The notes: generated by a model from the sequence alone, not told the origin. A stretch of DNA of 64,000 bases from Paludibacteraceae bacterium (GCA_017477325.1 JAFUWV010000011.1:62001-126000); one strand, 5' to 3'; shown: positions 16,008 through 24,136, counted from the stretch's first letter. A program made the numbers and translations.

Positions 16008-17465
16008 CTACTTCACAATCACCCTCTTCTCTCCCCGCTCTATCACTATCCCTTCATACTCTCTTCCCACTTCCACTCCAAGCACATTGTACCTTCTCGT
16101 CTCTGTGTCTCCGCCTCTTACGCTCTCCACTCCCGTACTCGTGCCCGGTATCGGGCCTTCATATACGCCGTTTATAGTTGACCCATTGTACGACTTACCA
16201 TCTATCGTCACCTTTACTCCCGTTGCTATAGTCTCAACCTTCACACTACCCGACACAATGAAGTAAGTTGCTACTGTCTCAAGCCACTGCACTCCGCCTT
16301 CTTCCTCCGTTACATTCAACTCAAGCCTACTACCTTCTGTCATACCCCAATCGTCATAACCTGTCGAGGCCATCACTGTGCCTACCTGCTTACTGTCGTT
16401 TATCTCATATTCGCCTGTCGGAATCACGTTGTCACTGCTTGTCTTGTTCACCATAAACACGAGTATCATGCCATTGTCGTCCTTGTCATACATCGTTATT
16501 TCCAACTCATTGTAGAATTGCACATTGTCATCGTCATAGTCCGCCTCTACGCCCACGAAGTTCAGTGTCGTTGCCGTCTTCGGTTCCTGGTCGTAGGCAG
16601 GATTAGTCTCCTCGCCCGACAGCACGCCTGTCCATGTCAGTCTGTACAGCACCATGTTCTCCGCTATCATCTCCAACTCCACGTCATGCTTATTAGTATC
16701 CTGCGCGTTCTTCGCTATGTTCAGATAAATGTACTTGGCTGCGTACTTGCCTTCGCCCGGCACTTCTACCTCTCCGCCCTCGTCGTCTTCATACTCGCCC
16801 TCAAAACTTTCTCCCCAATATGGCGAAAAGGTGAACGACACTATGTGATCCGTACTCCTGTCGGTCGCCGTAAACGTATAGTCCCATTCCTCCCAAAACG
16901 TATTGAATGTTTTATTCAGTGCCACCTTCTGCGGCTCTATGTCTATCGTGTCTTTCAGTATCCCGTCAACCACTCCGTAGTAGCCGTATTCCCCGTCTAT
17001 CTCTATGTCCGCACTCACTATCTGCACCCTGTTCTTTTGGAACTCATATTGCACATCGCTCGCCGTCTCCGTCTCTACCAGCGTCAGTACTACGTTTGCC
17101 ACTGCCTTCCCCGTATTCGTCCAAGTCACAGTCTTCGCTGGCTCCTTCACCGTCTCCACACTCCCCTCCGTCGCCGTCATCTTTAGGTGAGGAACATCCG
17201 AACCCGAGTACAGATGAAGCACTATCTTCTTTATGTTCACGCAGCCCGTGTTTATCGTAACCGTACTTCTCGCCGGTATCTCTAACTTATTGTTCGAGAT
17301 AACTATACCGTTCTCGTCATCCTCATCCACAGGAGTGTATGACGCTTGCAATAGAACTCCGTTCTGAACCGTACGCGAATTCCTGAAATTCTCGAACTTA
17401 ATAACTCCGGCATGCATCAACTGCGTTGCCCACAGCATCAACACAAATAGTAAAGTCTTCTTCAT
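16008..17465 (-). CDS. Secreted modular protein with T9SS-type tail (paralog of the 13.1 kb protein)
   Basis: 485 residues with signal peptide MKKTLLFVLMLWATQLMHA. The layout matches the 13122-14576 protein: an N-terminal beta-sandwich (about 20-155) and two repeated modules, the second with VIPTGEYEINDSKQVG, TYFIVSGSVKVE and VTIDGKSYNGS. The end reads RRYNVLGVEVGREYEG, then IVIERGEKRVIVK, a T9SS-like sorting tail. It is rich in Asp/Glu, as expected for a surface protein. The function is unknown. It has its own promoter at 17505-17536. Confidence 0.7.
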   Translation of the reverse strand: MKKTLLFVLMLWATQLMHAGVIKFENFRNSRTVQNGVLLQASYTPVDEDDENGIVISNNKLEIPARSTVTINTGCVNIKKIVLHLYSGSDVPHLKMTATEGSVETVKEPAKTVTWTNTGKAVANVVLTLVETETASDVQYEFQKNRVQIVSADIEIDGEYGYYGVVDGILKDTIDIEPQKVALNKTFNTFWEEWDYTFTATDRSTDHIVSFTFSPYWGESFEGEYEDDEGGEVEVPGEGKYAAKYIYLNIAKNAQDTNKHDVELEMIAENMVLYRLTWTGVLSGEETNPAYDQEPKTATTLNFVGVEADYDDDNVQFYNELEITMYDKDDNGMILVFMVNKTSSDNVIPTGEYEINDSKQVGTVMASTGYDDWGMTEGSRLELNVTEEEGGVQWLETVATYFIVSGSVKVETIATGVKVTIDGKSYNGSTINGVYEGPIPGTSTGVESVRGGDTETRRYNVLGVEVGREYEGIVIERGEKRVIVK

Positions 17466-17504
17466 AATCGTATATTTTATTGGTTCTTAATCCATATCCG
17501 ACCG

Positions 17505-17536
17505 CAAAGATACATATTAATATCTATACACGCAAA
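17505..17536 (-). promoter_or_regulatory. Promoter for the 16.0 kb T9SS protein
   Basis: On the minus strand: TTTG (17536-17533), 20 bp, TATCTTTG (17512-17505). Confidence 0.85.
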
Positions 17537-17639
17537 CTAAAAACAACTTTTAATTAATTATACTCTCACAACTACTCCCACAACCACTCACATATCTACT
17601 CCCATAACTATATTTCTTCCATCATTCATACCTATCATT

Positions 17640-17683
17640 AGTATGTGATTAGTATGTAATTAGTATGTGATTAGTATGTGATT
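17640..17683. repeat. 11-bp tandem repeat, AGTATGTGATT (4 units)
   Basis: Four consecutive 11-mers with one mismatch (AGTATGTAATT in unit 2). It lies in the 288-bp gap 17466-17753, which otherwise holds only the promoter above and C/A-rich sequence. Confidence 0.9.
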
Positions 17684-17753
17684 AAGCAATAACCTACTGA
17701 ATACTACACAATAAAGGCAGACACTTCTGCCCGCCTCTTACGTCAATATTCCG

Positions 17754-18437
17754 TCAATATTCCTTCAGTCTCTGCCGCCGCTCTCTATAGTCCGGCATAC
17801 GACTTTCCACCAACTCCCAGAACTGACGGCTGTGGTTCTGCACCTGCAGGTGGCACACCTCATGCACCACAACATAGTCGATCAGGCACGCAGGCACGAA
17901 CGCCAACCTGAGGTTGAAGAGCATAGTTCTGCGCTTTGCGAGGCAGCTACCCCACTCCGTCTTCATCCGCCTTATGCTGAACTCTACCGATGCCTCACCA
18001 TATTGCCCGCAGCACTCATCGAGTTTGCCCCTTATGTACTTGTACAACTCACTGCGGCAGAACGCCTCCACCAGCGCTTTTCTCTTCTCTATGTCCGCAC
18101 TGCTGTGGCAATAGAGAATCATCTCGTCACCTCTCAGCACGACGCCCTGACTGCCTGCGCCCACATACTCCACACGCAGCACAAGCGTTCTGCCCATAAG
18201 CACGAACGGCTCTCCAGTCACATACTGAGGCTCCTGCCTGCGCTGCCTAAGCTGCATCTTACAGTAATGCTTTATGAGCCATTCCTTTTTCCGCTCCACA
18301 AACCCGCGCGCCACTACGTCCGGCGTAAGCCACGGCACGATAAGCCGCACTCGTGAGTCGGGATAGACGGTCAGACGCATGGAACGCACATGGCGCCTCA
18401 GCACCTCCACTCTTATGTCATCGACAAGAATCTCCAT
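17754..18437 (-). CDS. YgjP/WrpA-like zinc metallopeptidase (DUF45)
   Basis: 227 residues from ATG 18437; an upstream ATG at 18467 lies within the promoter and is rejected. The C-terminal half has the family hallmark EWGSC and the zinc site VVHEVCHLQVQNHSRQFWELV (HExxH with a third His), followed by PDYRERRQRLKEY. The N-terminal half has RRHVRSMRLTVYPDSRVRLIVP. This is the SprT-like/YgjP family of putative cytosolic metal-dependent hydrolases; substrates are unknown. The -7 element sits only 8 bp before the start codon, so the mRNA is predicted to be nearly leaderless. Confidence 0.85.
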   Translation of the reverse strand: MEILVDDIRVEVLRRHVRSMRLTVYPDSRVRLIVPWLTPDVVARGFVERKKEWLIKHYCKMQLRQRRQEPQYVTGEPFVLMGRTLVLRVEYVGAGSQGVVLRGDEMILYCHSSADIEKRKALVEAFCRSELYKYIRGKLDECCGQYGEASVEFSIRRMKTEWGSCLAKRRTMLFNLRLAFVPACLIDYVVVHEVCHLQVQNHSRQFWELVESRMPDYRERRQRLKEY

Positions 18438-18445
18438 TCCGGCTG

Positions 18446-18476
18446 CAAAGGTATGAAAAAAAGGCATTATGACAAA
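18446..18476 (-). promoter_or_regulatory. Promoter for the YgjP-like gene
   Basis: On the minus strand: TTTG (18476-18473), 19 bp, TACCTTTG (18453-18446), 8 bp before the ATG. Confidence 0.75.
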
Positions 18477-18494
18477 AAATCACAACAAATAAGG

Positions 18495-18526
18495 ATTGCA
18501 CAATAAGTATATAAGGAGTAATTTTG
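18495..18526 (+). promoter_or_regulatory. Promoter for the TonB-dependent receptor
   Basis: ATTG at 18495-18498, 20 bp, TAATTTTG at 18519-18526, 11 bp before the ATG at 18538. A very short leader is predicted. Confidence 0.65.
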
Positions 18527-18537
18527 CAGCCTGAAAA

Positions 18538-20811
18538 ATGAGCCGAAAAGTCACATATATCATTCTGATGCTCCTCATGCCGCTGCTAATGTCAGCGAAC
18601 AGCAGCAGTGCACCCGACCTGCAGGACACACTGCGCGAGGTGACCGTTGTCAATCAGCGCCTTGCAGCAATAGAGGAGAGCCGGAGCAGCAGTGTGAACC
18701 ACATATATATGCGCCAGATAGAGCAGGAGCAACGCATCAACTACAAGGATCTCTCGGGTATGATTCCGAACCTCTATGTGCCTGACTACGGCAGCCGGAT
18801 GACCTCGACGATATACATGCGCGGTCTGGGAGCGAGGATAGACAATCCGGTGCTGGGCATGTACATAGACGGAGTAGGCATAGCCAACAAGAACTCGTAC
18901 GACTTCGACCTTTTCGACATACGCTCGATACGCGTTGCACGCGGACCGCAAGGCACACTGTTCGGCAGGAACACAATAGGAGGCATAATGACCATACAGA
19001 CCATCTCGCCGTTGGACTGGCAGGGCATAAGAGCCACAGCAGGGTACGGCAACTACAACAACGGCGAGGGGAAAGTGAGCGTATACAAGAAGATAGACAG
19101 AAAGGCGGAATGGGGCATTGCAGGCTCTGCATACTACAGACATACGGACGGGTACTTCACCAACCAGTATGACGGCAAGAGAGTTGACCCGTCAGACGAG
19201 GCCGGGGTGAGACTACGCGTTGACGGGAGGAACGAGAAGGGCTACCAGAACTCGACTTTCCTGTCGTACAATTTTCTGCAGCAAGGCGGTTTCCCGTATC
19301 ACAAGCCGGGCGAAGGCATCAACCACAACGACACCTGCGCCTACAGGCGGCACAACCTCATCTTCGGCAGCAGCTACACTTTTCCGGCAGGAGACTTCAA
19401 ACTAAGCGGTACGACCTCGTACCAGTATCTGAACGACGACATGCGCATGGACCAGGACTACATGCCTCTGCCGTATTTCACCCTGGAGCAAGCGCAGCAA
19501 GAACACTACGTGAGCCAGGAGCTGACGCTGAGACCAAAGTCGGCATACAAGACAAAGCAGAGCGGACTCGCGTGGGACTGGCTGACAGGAATGCAGCTGA
19601 GCTACAAGCACCAGTCGATGCTGGCACCGGTGCATTTCATGCAGACGGGCATTGACTCGCTGATACTGAAGAACGCCAACAACGGCATTCACACTGCCTT
19701 CCCCGAGGCTGAGATGGTACTGCAGGAGGACAACTTCGTCATCGGCAGCCGGTTCACCACCCAGGCACTTGACGTGGCAGCCTACCACACATCGTTTCTG
19801 AACATAGGCAACTGGCAGATAGAGGCGGGTGTGCGCCTTGACTTCGAATACCAGCATTTCAGGTATCTGTCGGACGGCACGGTGCACTACATGGTGAAGA
19901 ACACACCTATCACCGACTGGCGAGAGATAGAGAGCAAGGTGGAAGGCGTGGTGCGCCTACCCTATTTTGAGGCACTGCCCAAGTTGGCGGCAACATATAT
20001 CAGCCCGAAACGCAGTTGGCGTGCTTACGCGAGCATAGCGGAGGGCTACAAAGCCGGCGGATTCAACACGCAGCTGTTTTCAGACATACTGCAGAACCAG
20101 ATGATGAGCGACATGATGCAGGACATGGGAGTGAGTTTTGCCGAAGGAGGAGAATATACGGTAAGCGAGGTGATAACCTACAAGCCGGAAAGATGTCTTA
20201 CGTTCGAGGCCGGCATCTCGGGCAACTACAAGAAAGACGACCTGCGCCTTGAAGGCGCCGTCACAGCATACGAGCTGGAGGTGTTCAACCAGCAACTGAC
20301 CACCTACCCCAAGCGCGGCACAGGGCGACTGATGACCAACGCAGGGCACTCGCGCAGCGCAGGAGCGGAAGTGACGGGTTCGATAGGCTGGAAGGGACTG
20401 AGTTTCAGTGCAGCATACGGCTACACCTATGCTTACTTTGTGAATTATGACAACGGGCGACAAGACTACAGCGGCAACAGAGTGCCATATATGCCTGAGA
20501 ACACGGTTTCAGGTTCGCTGCAGTACAGGTTTGAGTTTGACCACAAGGTGTTCCGCGCTCTGACATTAAACGTGAATACAAACGTATACGGCAGAATATT
20601 CTGGGATGAAGAGAACGAGTACGTACAACCGATGTACGCCCTCTTGAACGCAAACATCATACTGCAGATGAAATACGTCTCGCTGGAGCTGTGGGGCAAG
20701 AACCTGACGCAGACGAAGTATGACGTGTTCCGCTTTGTGTCGATGGGCAACACGTTTCTGCAGAGCGGCAAGCCACTCACCTTCGGAGGGAAGATAAAGG
20801 TGGAGATATAA
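18538..20811 (+). CDS. TonB-dependent outer-membrane receptor
   Basis: 757 residues with a signal peptide (about 1-20). A plug domain (about 30-170) has the TonB-box-like LREVTVVNQRL, then YMRGLGARIDNPVLGMYIDG and VARGPQGTLFGRNTIGG. A 22-strand barrel with many aromatic girdle residues follows, ending GKPLTFGGKIKVEI. There is no N-terminal carboxypeptidase-regulatory domain and no SusD partner, so it is closer to siderophore/cobalamin-type receptors than to SusC. The ligand cannot be told. The lipoprotein gene at 20977 follows on the same strand across a heptad array. Confidence 0.9.
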   Translation: MSRKVTYIILMLLMPLLMSANSSSAPDLQDTLREVTVVNQRLAAIEESRSSSVNHIYMRQIEQEQRINYKDLSGMIPNLYVPDYGSRMTSTIYMRGLGARIDNPVLGMYIDGVGIANKNSYDFDLFDIRSIRVARGPQGTLFGRNTIGGIMTIQTISPLDWQGIRATAGYGNYNNGEGKVSVYKKIDRKAEWGIAGSAYYRHTDGYFTNQYDGKRVDPSDEAGVRLRVDGRNEKGYQNSTFLSYNFLQQGGFPYHKPGEGINHNDTCAYRRHNLIFGSSYTFPAGDFKLSGTTSYQYLNDDMRMDQDYMPLPYFTLEQAQQEHYVSQELTLRPKSAYKTKQSGLAWDWLTGMQLSYKHQSMLAPVHFMQTGIDSLILKNANNGIHTAFPEAEMVLQEDNFVIGSRFTTQALDVAAYHTSFLNIGNWQIEAGVRLDFEYQHFRYLSDGTVHYMVKNTPITDWREIESKVEGVVRLPYFEALPKLAATYISPKRSWRAYASIAEGYKAGGFNTQLFSDILQNQMMSDMMQDMGVSFAEGGEYTVSEVITYKPERCLTFEAGISGNYKKDDLRLEGAVTAYELEVFNQQLTTYPKRGTGRLMTNAGHSRSAGAEVTGSIGWKGLSFSAAYGYTYAYFVNYDNGRQDYSGNRVPYMPENTVSGSLQYRFEFDHKVFRALTLNVNTNVYGRIFWDEENEYVQPMYALLNANIILQMKYVSLELWGKNLTQTKYDVFRFVSMGNTFLQSGKPLTFGGKIKVEI

Positions 20812-20813
20812 TG

Positions 20814-20946
20814 GGTTTCAAGGTCCAGGTTTCAAGGTCCAGGTTTCAGGGTCCAGGTTTCAGGTTTCAGGTTTCTTATCCTTACGGAACGATCTGCTTC
20901 ACTGTACAGGGGACAGGGGTCAGGTTTCAGGTTCCAGGTTTCAGGT
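20814..20946. repeat. 7-bp phased array, GGTTTCA/AGGTCCA (19 units), with the shared 40-bp segment
   Basis: 133 bp in exact 7-bp register. Units from 20814 are GGTTTCA, AGGTCCA and relatives, then four non-matching heptads (20877-20904), then TACAGGG, GACAGGG, GTCAGGT, TTCAGGT, TCCAGGT, TTCAGGT. Bases 20871-20910 match 14723-14762 inverted at 39/40. It starts two bases after the receptor stop codon. Confidence 0.9.
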
Positions 20947-20976
20947 TACGATTGATAAAACAATATTATATAATAT

Positions 20977-21483
20977 ATGAAAACGAAGATTTTAACAAGT
21001 ATGCTGGCAGCGATGCTGCTAATCAGTTGTGCTCCGGGTAGCGGAGAGTTTGTACCAGACAGCCCTACAGGCAGTATCATTGGCACAGTGGTCGTCACAG
21101 ACGGCTCTTACGATGTCAATGGAAAAGACACTACCTTCTACGACTACGTAGGCAACAACATCAAAGCCGAACTCACGCGCCTGAAGGACGACACGACAAA
21201 GTACAACATAGTGCTATACAAAGTATGTTTCTCGAACCACATGCCTGTGACGATAGACATGACCATACCGGGCGTGCAGATGGACGCACGGGGCAACCTG
21301 ACGGGCGACAACATAGTGCCGTACGCAGGATTGTTCGGCGAATATCCGCGATACACTATCAGGAATCTGACAGGCAAGGTGGTGTTTGATGCGACAGGCA
21401 AGGCGGGAGCCCTGACACTGGACATGCTGTGCGGCAAATACCCGACCTCGTACGAAGGGATGTACGTTAAGGATAATTCATAA
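20977..21483 (+). CDS. Lipoprotein, calycin-like (tentative)
   Basis: 168 residues with lipobox LLISC, Cys18. The mature part is built of beta strands with MPVTIDMTIPGVQMD, DNIVPYAGLFGEY, YTIRNLTGKVVFD and LDMLCGKYPTSYEGMY. This pattern resembles Bacteroidales lipoproteins with a calycin-like barrel; I hold it as tentative. It lies downstream of the TonB-dependent receptor without its own recognisable promoter, so it may be its surface partner. The final codons (Asn-Ser-stop) are written in the ATAATTC heptad array. Confidence 0.55.
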   Translation: MKTKILTSMLAAMLLISCAPGSGEFVPDSPTGSIIGTVVVTDGSYDVNGKDTTFYDYVGNNIKAELTRLKDDTTKYNIVLYKVCFSNHMPVTIDMTIPGVQMDARGNLTGDNIVPYAGLFGEYPRYTIRNLTGKVVFDATGKAGALTLDMLCGKYPTSYEGMYVKDNS

Positions 21484-21528
21484 TTCATAATGCATAATTC
21501 GTAATGCGAAATGCGGAATGAAGAATGA
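21473..21528 (+). repeat. 7-bp array, ATAATTC/ATAATGC (8 units) crossing a stop codon
   Basis: Eight units in register from 21473: ATAATTC twice, ATAATGC, ATAATTC, then drifting to GTAATGC, GAAATGC, GGAATGA, AGAATGA. The stop codon at 21481-21483 is inside unit 2. The same unit is used at 28811-28873. Confidence 0.9.
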
Positions 21529-21545
21529 AGATATAATTTAATTCC

Positions 21546-21581
21546 ATTACGCTTCCGAGCGTAACGCTACAAAGCGTAACG
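21546..21581. terminator. Paired hairpins between convergent genes
   Basis: TTACGCT (21547-21553) pairs with AGCGTAA (21558-21564) around TCCG, and alternatively with a second AGCGTAA copy at 21573-21579. A smaller ACGCT/AGCGT stem lies at 21564-21577. There is no T-run, so terminator activity is uncertain. Confidence 0.5.
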
Positions 21582-21596
21582 GAGAGAGGGGCGGGG

Positions 21597-21812
21597 TCAA
21601 TACATTTGCATCAGCTCGTATACGTAAGCAGGACTCTGAACATAGAGTTCTGCTTCTTCGTCCTGCAGAGCCAGCATTATAGGGGAGTTGTACACGTATT
21701 GCATAGCCTGTTCAATACTACAACCACTATCTTCCATCTTATATCTCACTAACTCACTCAACACATAGTTAGTAAGATAAGTTGCTATTTGAGAATGTGT
21801 TAGTTTGTTCAT
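21597..21812 (-). CDS. Small protein of unknown function (DUF3791-like size and context)
   Basis: 71 residues, no signal peptide. The sequence contains EDSGCSIEQAMQYVYNSPIM and ends SPAYVYELMQMY, with a helical pattern. The size and the ATGA overlap with another tiny gene resemble small Bacteroidales operons carrying DUF3791-type proteins, but I cannot confirm the family. It overlaps the stop of the 49-residue gene by 4 bp, which argues that both are translated together. Confidence 0.5.
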   Translation of the reverse strand: MNKLTHSQIATYLTNYVLSELVRYKMEDSGCSIEQAMQYVYNSPIMLALQDEEAELYVQSPAYVYELMQMY

Positions 21813-21958
21813 AAGGTTTCGACTTTAATCTTTATCAGATATTGCAATGCTCTTTCGTTTTCTTGTTGAACCGTCGAGTAATCCTTGACATTTGATTCCA
21901 CTATTCTATTCCGCTCATTTGCGGAATGATATCCGGACAGAATGATGTAAATTTGCAT
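21809..21958 (-). CDS. Tiny unknown gene overlapping the next by ATGA
   Basis: 49 residues from ATG 21958 to TGA 21809-21811. It begins MQIYIILSGYHSANERNRIV and ends LQYLIKIKVETL. The TGA overlaps the ATG of the following 71-residue gene, the arrangement of a translationally coupled pair. It could be a fragment of a longer gene or a genuine small protein. Upstream is a short heptad run (21966-21993). Confidence 0.45.
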   Translation of the reverse strand: MQIYIILSGYHSANERNRIVESNVKDYSTVQQENERALQYLIKIKVETL

Positions 21959-21965
21959 CGTCAAT

Positions 21966-21993
21966 GGTTACGGGTTACTGGTTATGGGTTGGC
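21966..21993. repeat. Short 7-bp array, GGTTACG-like (4 units)
   Basis: GGTTACG, GGTTACT, GGTTATG, GGTTGGC in register. A pair of 11-mers (GGTATAATGAC, GGTATAATAGC at 22010-22031) follows. It lies in the gap between mazG and the tiny gene pair. Confidence 0.75.
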
Positions 21994-22064
21994 TGTAGGT
22001 TGGCCTGATGGTATAATGACGGTATAATAGCGAGAGCATAGTTGCGACATTTAGCGTGTATCAG

Positions 22065-22850
22065 CTATTCACTCTTCTTGGCTTCCTGCCAGATGGATTC
22101 CATCTCCTCGAGGGTCATCTGTTTTAGGGGTTTGCCGAGCGCATTGGCACGCTGCTCGAGGTAGTTGAAGCGTGTGATGAACTTACGGTTGGTGCGCTCG
22201 AGTGCATTGTCGGGGTTGATATCGTAGAGGCGTGCGGCATTGATGAGGGCAAACATAAGATCGCCGAACTCAGCCTCCATCTTGTCGGGGTCGAGACTGT
22301 CGATCTCCGCCTGCAACTCAGCTATCTCCTCTTTGACTTTGTCCCACACCTGAGAGCGCTCTTCCCAGTCGAAGCCCGCACGGCGTGCTTTGTCCTGTAT
22401 GCGATGCGCCTTGATGACAGAAGGCAGCGAGTCGGGCACACCGGCAAGGACGGTGCGGTTGCCGCCTTTCTCACGCAGTTTGACCTGCTCCCACTGCTGC
22501 TCGACCTGTTCGGAGTTCTGCAGTTCGGCAGCCTTACCATAGATATGGGGATGGCGGAAGATGAGTTTGTCGCAGAGAGAGTTGCAGACGTCGGCGATGT
22601 CGAAAGCATTGTGTTCGCTGCCGATGATAGCATAGAAGACGACATGCTCGAGGACATCGCCAAGCTCTTTCTTCACCTCCTGCATATCGCCTTTCATGAT
22701 GGCGGAAGCGAGTTCATAGACCTCTTCGATGGTGTAAGGGCGGAGACTCTCGAGAGTCTGCTCTCTGTCCCAAGGACATTTCTGACGAAGTTCTTCCTGT
22801 ATGTCAAGCAGCCGGTTGAAAGCTGCAAGTTGTTGTTGACGAGAGTTCAT
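22065..22850 (-). CDS. mazG: Nucleoside triphosphate pyrophosphohydrolase MazG
   Basis: 261 residues, the usual length. The N-terminal MazG domain has LRQKCPWDREQTLESLRPY and EEVYELASAIMKG; the metal-binding ExxE12-28ExxD pattern is present twice (also EEIAELQ with EAEFGDLMFALINAAR). It cleaves (d)NTPs, including aberrant ones, to NMP and pyrophosphate in the cytosol. It is downstream of lpxH across a 9-bp array that fills the whole gap, in a minus-strand operon-like run with lpxH, a MIP18-family gene and recF. Confidence 0.93.
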   Translation of the reverse strand: MNSRQQQLAAFNRLLDIQEELRQKCPWDREQTLESLRPYTIEEVYELASAIMKGDMQEVKKELGDVLEHVVFYAIIGSEHNAFDIADVCNSLCDKLIFRHPHIYGKAAELQNSEQVEQQWEQVKLREKGGNRTVLAGVPDSLPSVIKAHRIQDKARRAGFDWEERSQVWDKVKEEIAELQAEIDSLDPDKMEAEFGDLMFALINAARLYDINPDNALERTNRKFITRFNYLEQRANALGKPLKQMTLEEMESIWQEAKKSE

Positions 22851-22851
22851 T

Positions 22852-22968
22852 GTGAAAGTTTGGAAAGTTTGGAAAGTTTGTTGAGTTTGGAAAGTTTGGA
22901 AAGTTTGTTAAGTTTCTTGTCGAACATATCGAACTTGTCGAACTTGTCGAACATATCGAACTTATTGA
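22852..22968. repeat. 9-bp array with two unit types (13 units)
   Basis: 13 units in strict 9-bp register. Units 1-7 are TGGAAAGTT-like (including TGTTGAGTT, TGTTAAGTT) and the rest are ACTTGTCGA/ACATATCGA-like. The change of unit does not break the register. The array fills the gap between mazG (ATG 22850) and lpxH and includes the lpxH stop codon (22962-22964). Confidence 0.95.
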
Positions 22969-23753
22969 ACTTTATACTCTTCATAGTTTTCCAAGGTCAG
23001 GTTGCCGTTGTTATCCATTGCGGCATAGGTGAACTGGCGGAACATGTCTCCGAGAATGACGACGCGTGCATCGGAGGCAAGGCAGAGGTCGAGTTCGATA
23101 TGCCGGTGCCCGAAGATATAGTAGTCGAGATGCCGTTTCTGCTCTTGCTCTTTGGCATAGAGTACCAGTTCTTCCTCGTTTTCACCCTTGTAGCCTACGG
23201 GGTGAGCCAGTTCCTTGAGGCGGCTGCGGCGCGCCCACTCGTAGCCCAACCTGTCGCCCAGGTCAGGCGGCACGAGAGCAAACAGACGCTGCAGCACAGG
23301 GTTGTGGAACACCCAGCGCAAAAACATGAAGCGGCGTATCTTCTTTTGCACGGGTTTGGGGTAGCGAGAGAGCATGTCGGAAGGGATGAGTCCGTCGCCG
23401 TGAGCGAGCAGGCACTGCTTGCCGGCAATAGTCATCACCTCAGGGCGGCGGTGGAGGATGACGCCAGTCTGCTCTTCAAGCCAGCCGAAAGTCCAGATAT
23501 CGTGATTACCGATGAAATAGTGCACAGGGATGCCACGGCCGGTCAGTTGGCGGAGAGTGGCGAGCGTGAGGGAGTACTCCTGCGGCTTTCGCCACACGTA
23601 CTCGTACCAGTAGTCGAACCAGTCGCCGAGCAGATAAACAGCGGTGGCATCGGAAGAGAGCGAGAGCAGGCACTGGCACACGTGTTTTTCGTGTGCAGCC
23701 CTGTCGCCGAGAGCGCGAGAACCGATATGTGCATCACTGAGGAAGTAGATCAT
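22962..23753 (-). CDS. lpxH: UDP-2,3-diacylglucosamine diphosphatase (lipid A synthesis)
   Basis: 263 residues. The calcineurin-like phosphoesterase motifs are complete: FLSDAHIG, LLGDWFDYW, FIGNHD, LAHGD and IFGHRHIE. It hydrolyses UDP-2,3-diacylglucosamine to lipid X on the inner-membrane face. The ATG is directly abutted by the heptad array 23754-23795, leaving no Shine-Dalgarno sequence. The last codons lie in the 9-bp array at the other end. It is co-directional with recF, the MIP18-family gene and mazG. Confidence 0.93.
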   Translation of the reverse strand: MIYFLSDAHIGSRALGDRAAHEKHVCQCLLSLSSDATAVYLLGDWFDYWYEYVWRKPQEYSLTLATLRQLTGRGIPVHYFIGNHDIWTFGWLEEQTGVILHRRPEVMTIAGKQCLLAHGDGLIPSDMLSRYPKPVQKKIRRFMFLRWVFHNPVLQRLFALVPPDLGDRLGYEWARRSRLKELAHPVGYKGENEEELVLYAKEQEQKRHLDYYIFGHRHIELDLCLASDARVVILGDMFRQFTYAAMDNNGNLTLENYEEYKVQ

Positions 23754-23795
23754 GGGTTACGGGTTACGGGTTACTGGTTACGGGTTACTGGTTAG
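23754..23795. repeat. 7-bp array, GGGTTAC/TGGTTAC (6 units), filling a whole intergenic gap
   Basis: Six units in register: three GGGTTAC, then TGGTTAC, GGGTTAC, TGGTTAG. It begins one base after the lpxH start codon and ends in the stop codon of the MIP18-family gene, so the entire spacer is repeat. Confidence 0.95.
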
Positions 23796-24106
23796 AGCAT
23801 TCCGAGTTCGAGTTTGGCTTCTTCAGACATCATGTCTTTGGACCATTCGGGTTCGAAGACGAGATTGATATTGACCTCTGTTATGCCATCTATGGTTGAC
23901 AGTTTCTGCTTGGCATCCTCCACAAGGAAGTCGGCGGCGGGACACGAGGGGGCAGTGAGCGTCATGTCAACAGTCAGCCGTCCTCCGTCCTGAAGGTCAA
24001 CCTTGTAGATGAGTCCGAGGTCGTAGATATTGACAGGTATCTCAGGGTCGAATACCGTCTTGAGCATTTTTACTATCTTTTCTTCTGTTTCTAAGAATTC
24101 GTTCAT
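23792..24106 (-). CDS. MIP18 / DUF59 family Fe-S assembly protein (SufT-like)
   Basis: 104 residues. It has the family core VFDPEIPVNIYDLGLIYKV and MTLTAPSCPAADFL with the conserved Cys, and ends in an acidic helix. DUF59 proteins (SufT, MIP18) assist maturation of Fe-S proteins in the cytosol. In Bacteroidales this gene is often a stand-alone metal-sulfur cluster biosynthetic factor. It lies 30 bp downstream of recF. Confidence 0.88.
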   Translation of the reverse strand: MNEFLETEEKIVKMLKTVFDPEIPVNIYDLGLIYKVDLQDGGRLTVDMTLTAPSCPAADFLVEDAKQKLSTIDGITEVNINLVFEPEWSKDMMSEEAKLELGML

Positions 24107-24136
24107 ATTATTAAGATGTCAGACCGCATATGGCTG

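Noticed and set aside
18437-18467. Upstream ATG for the YgjP-like gene
   Set aside because: It lies upstream of and within the TACCTTTG promoter element, so it would not be on the mRNA.
22404-23795. A 463-codon open frame on the plus strand across mazG and lpxH
   Set aside because: It is antisense to two clear genes and includes low-complexity Leu/Ser translated from the 9-bp array.
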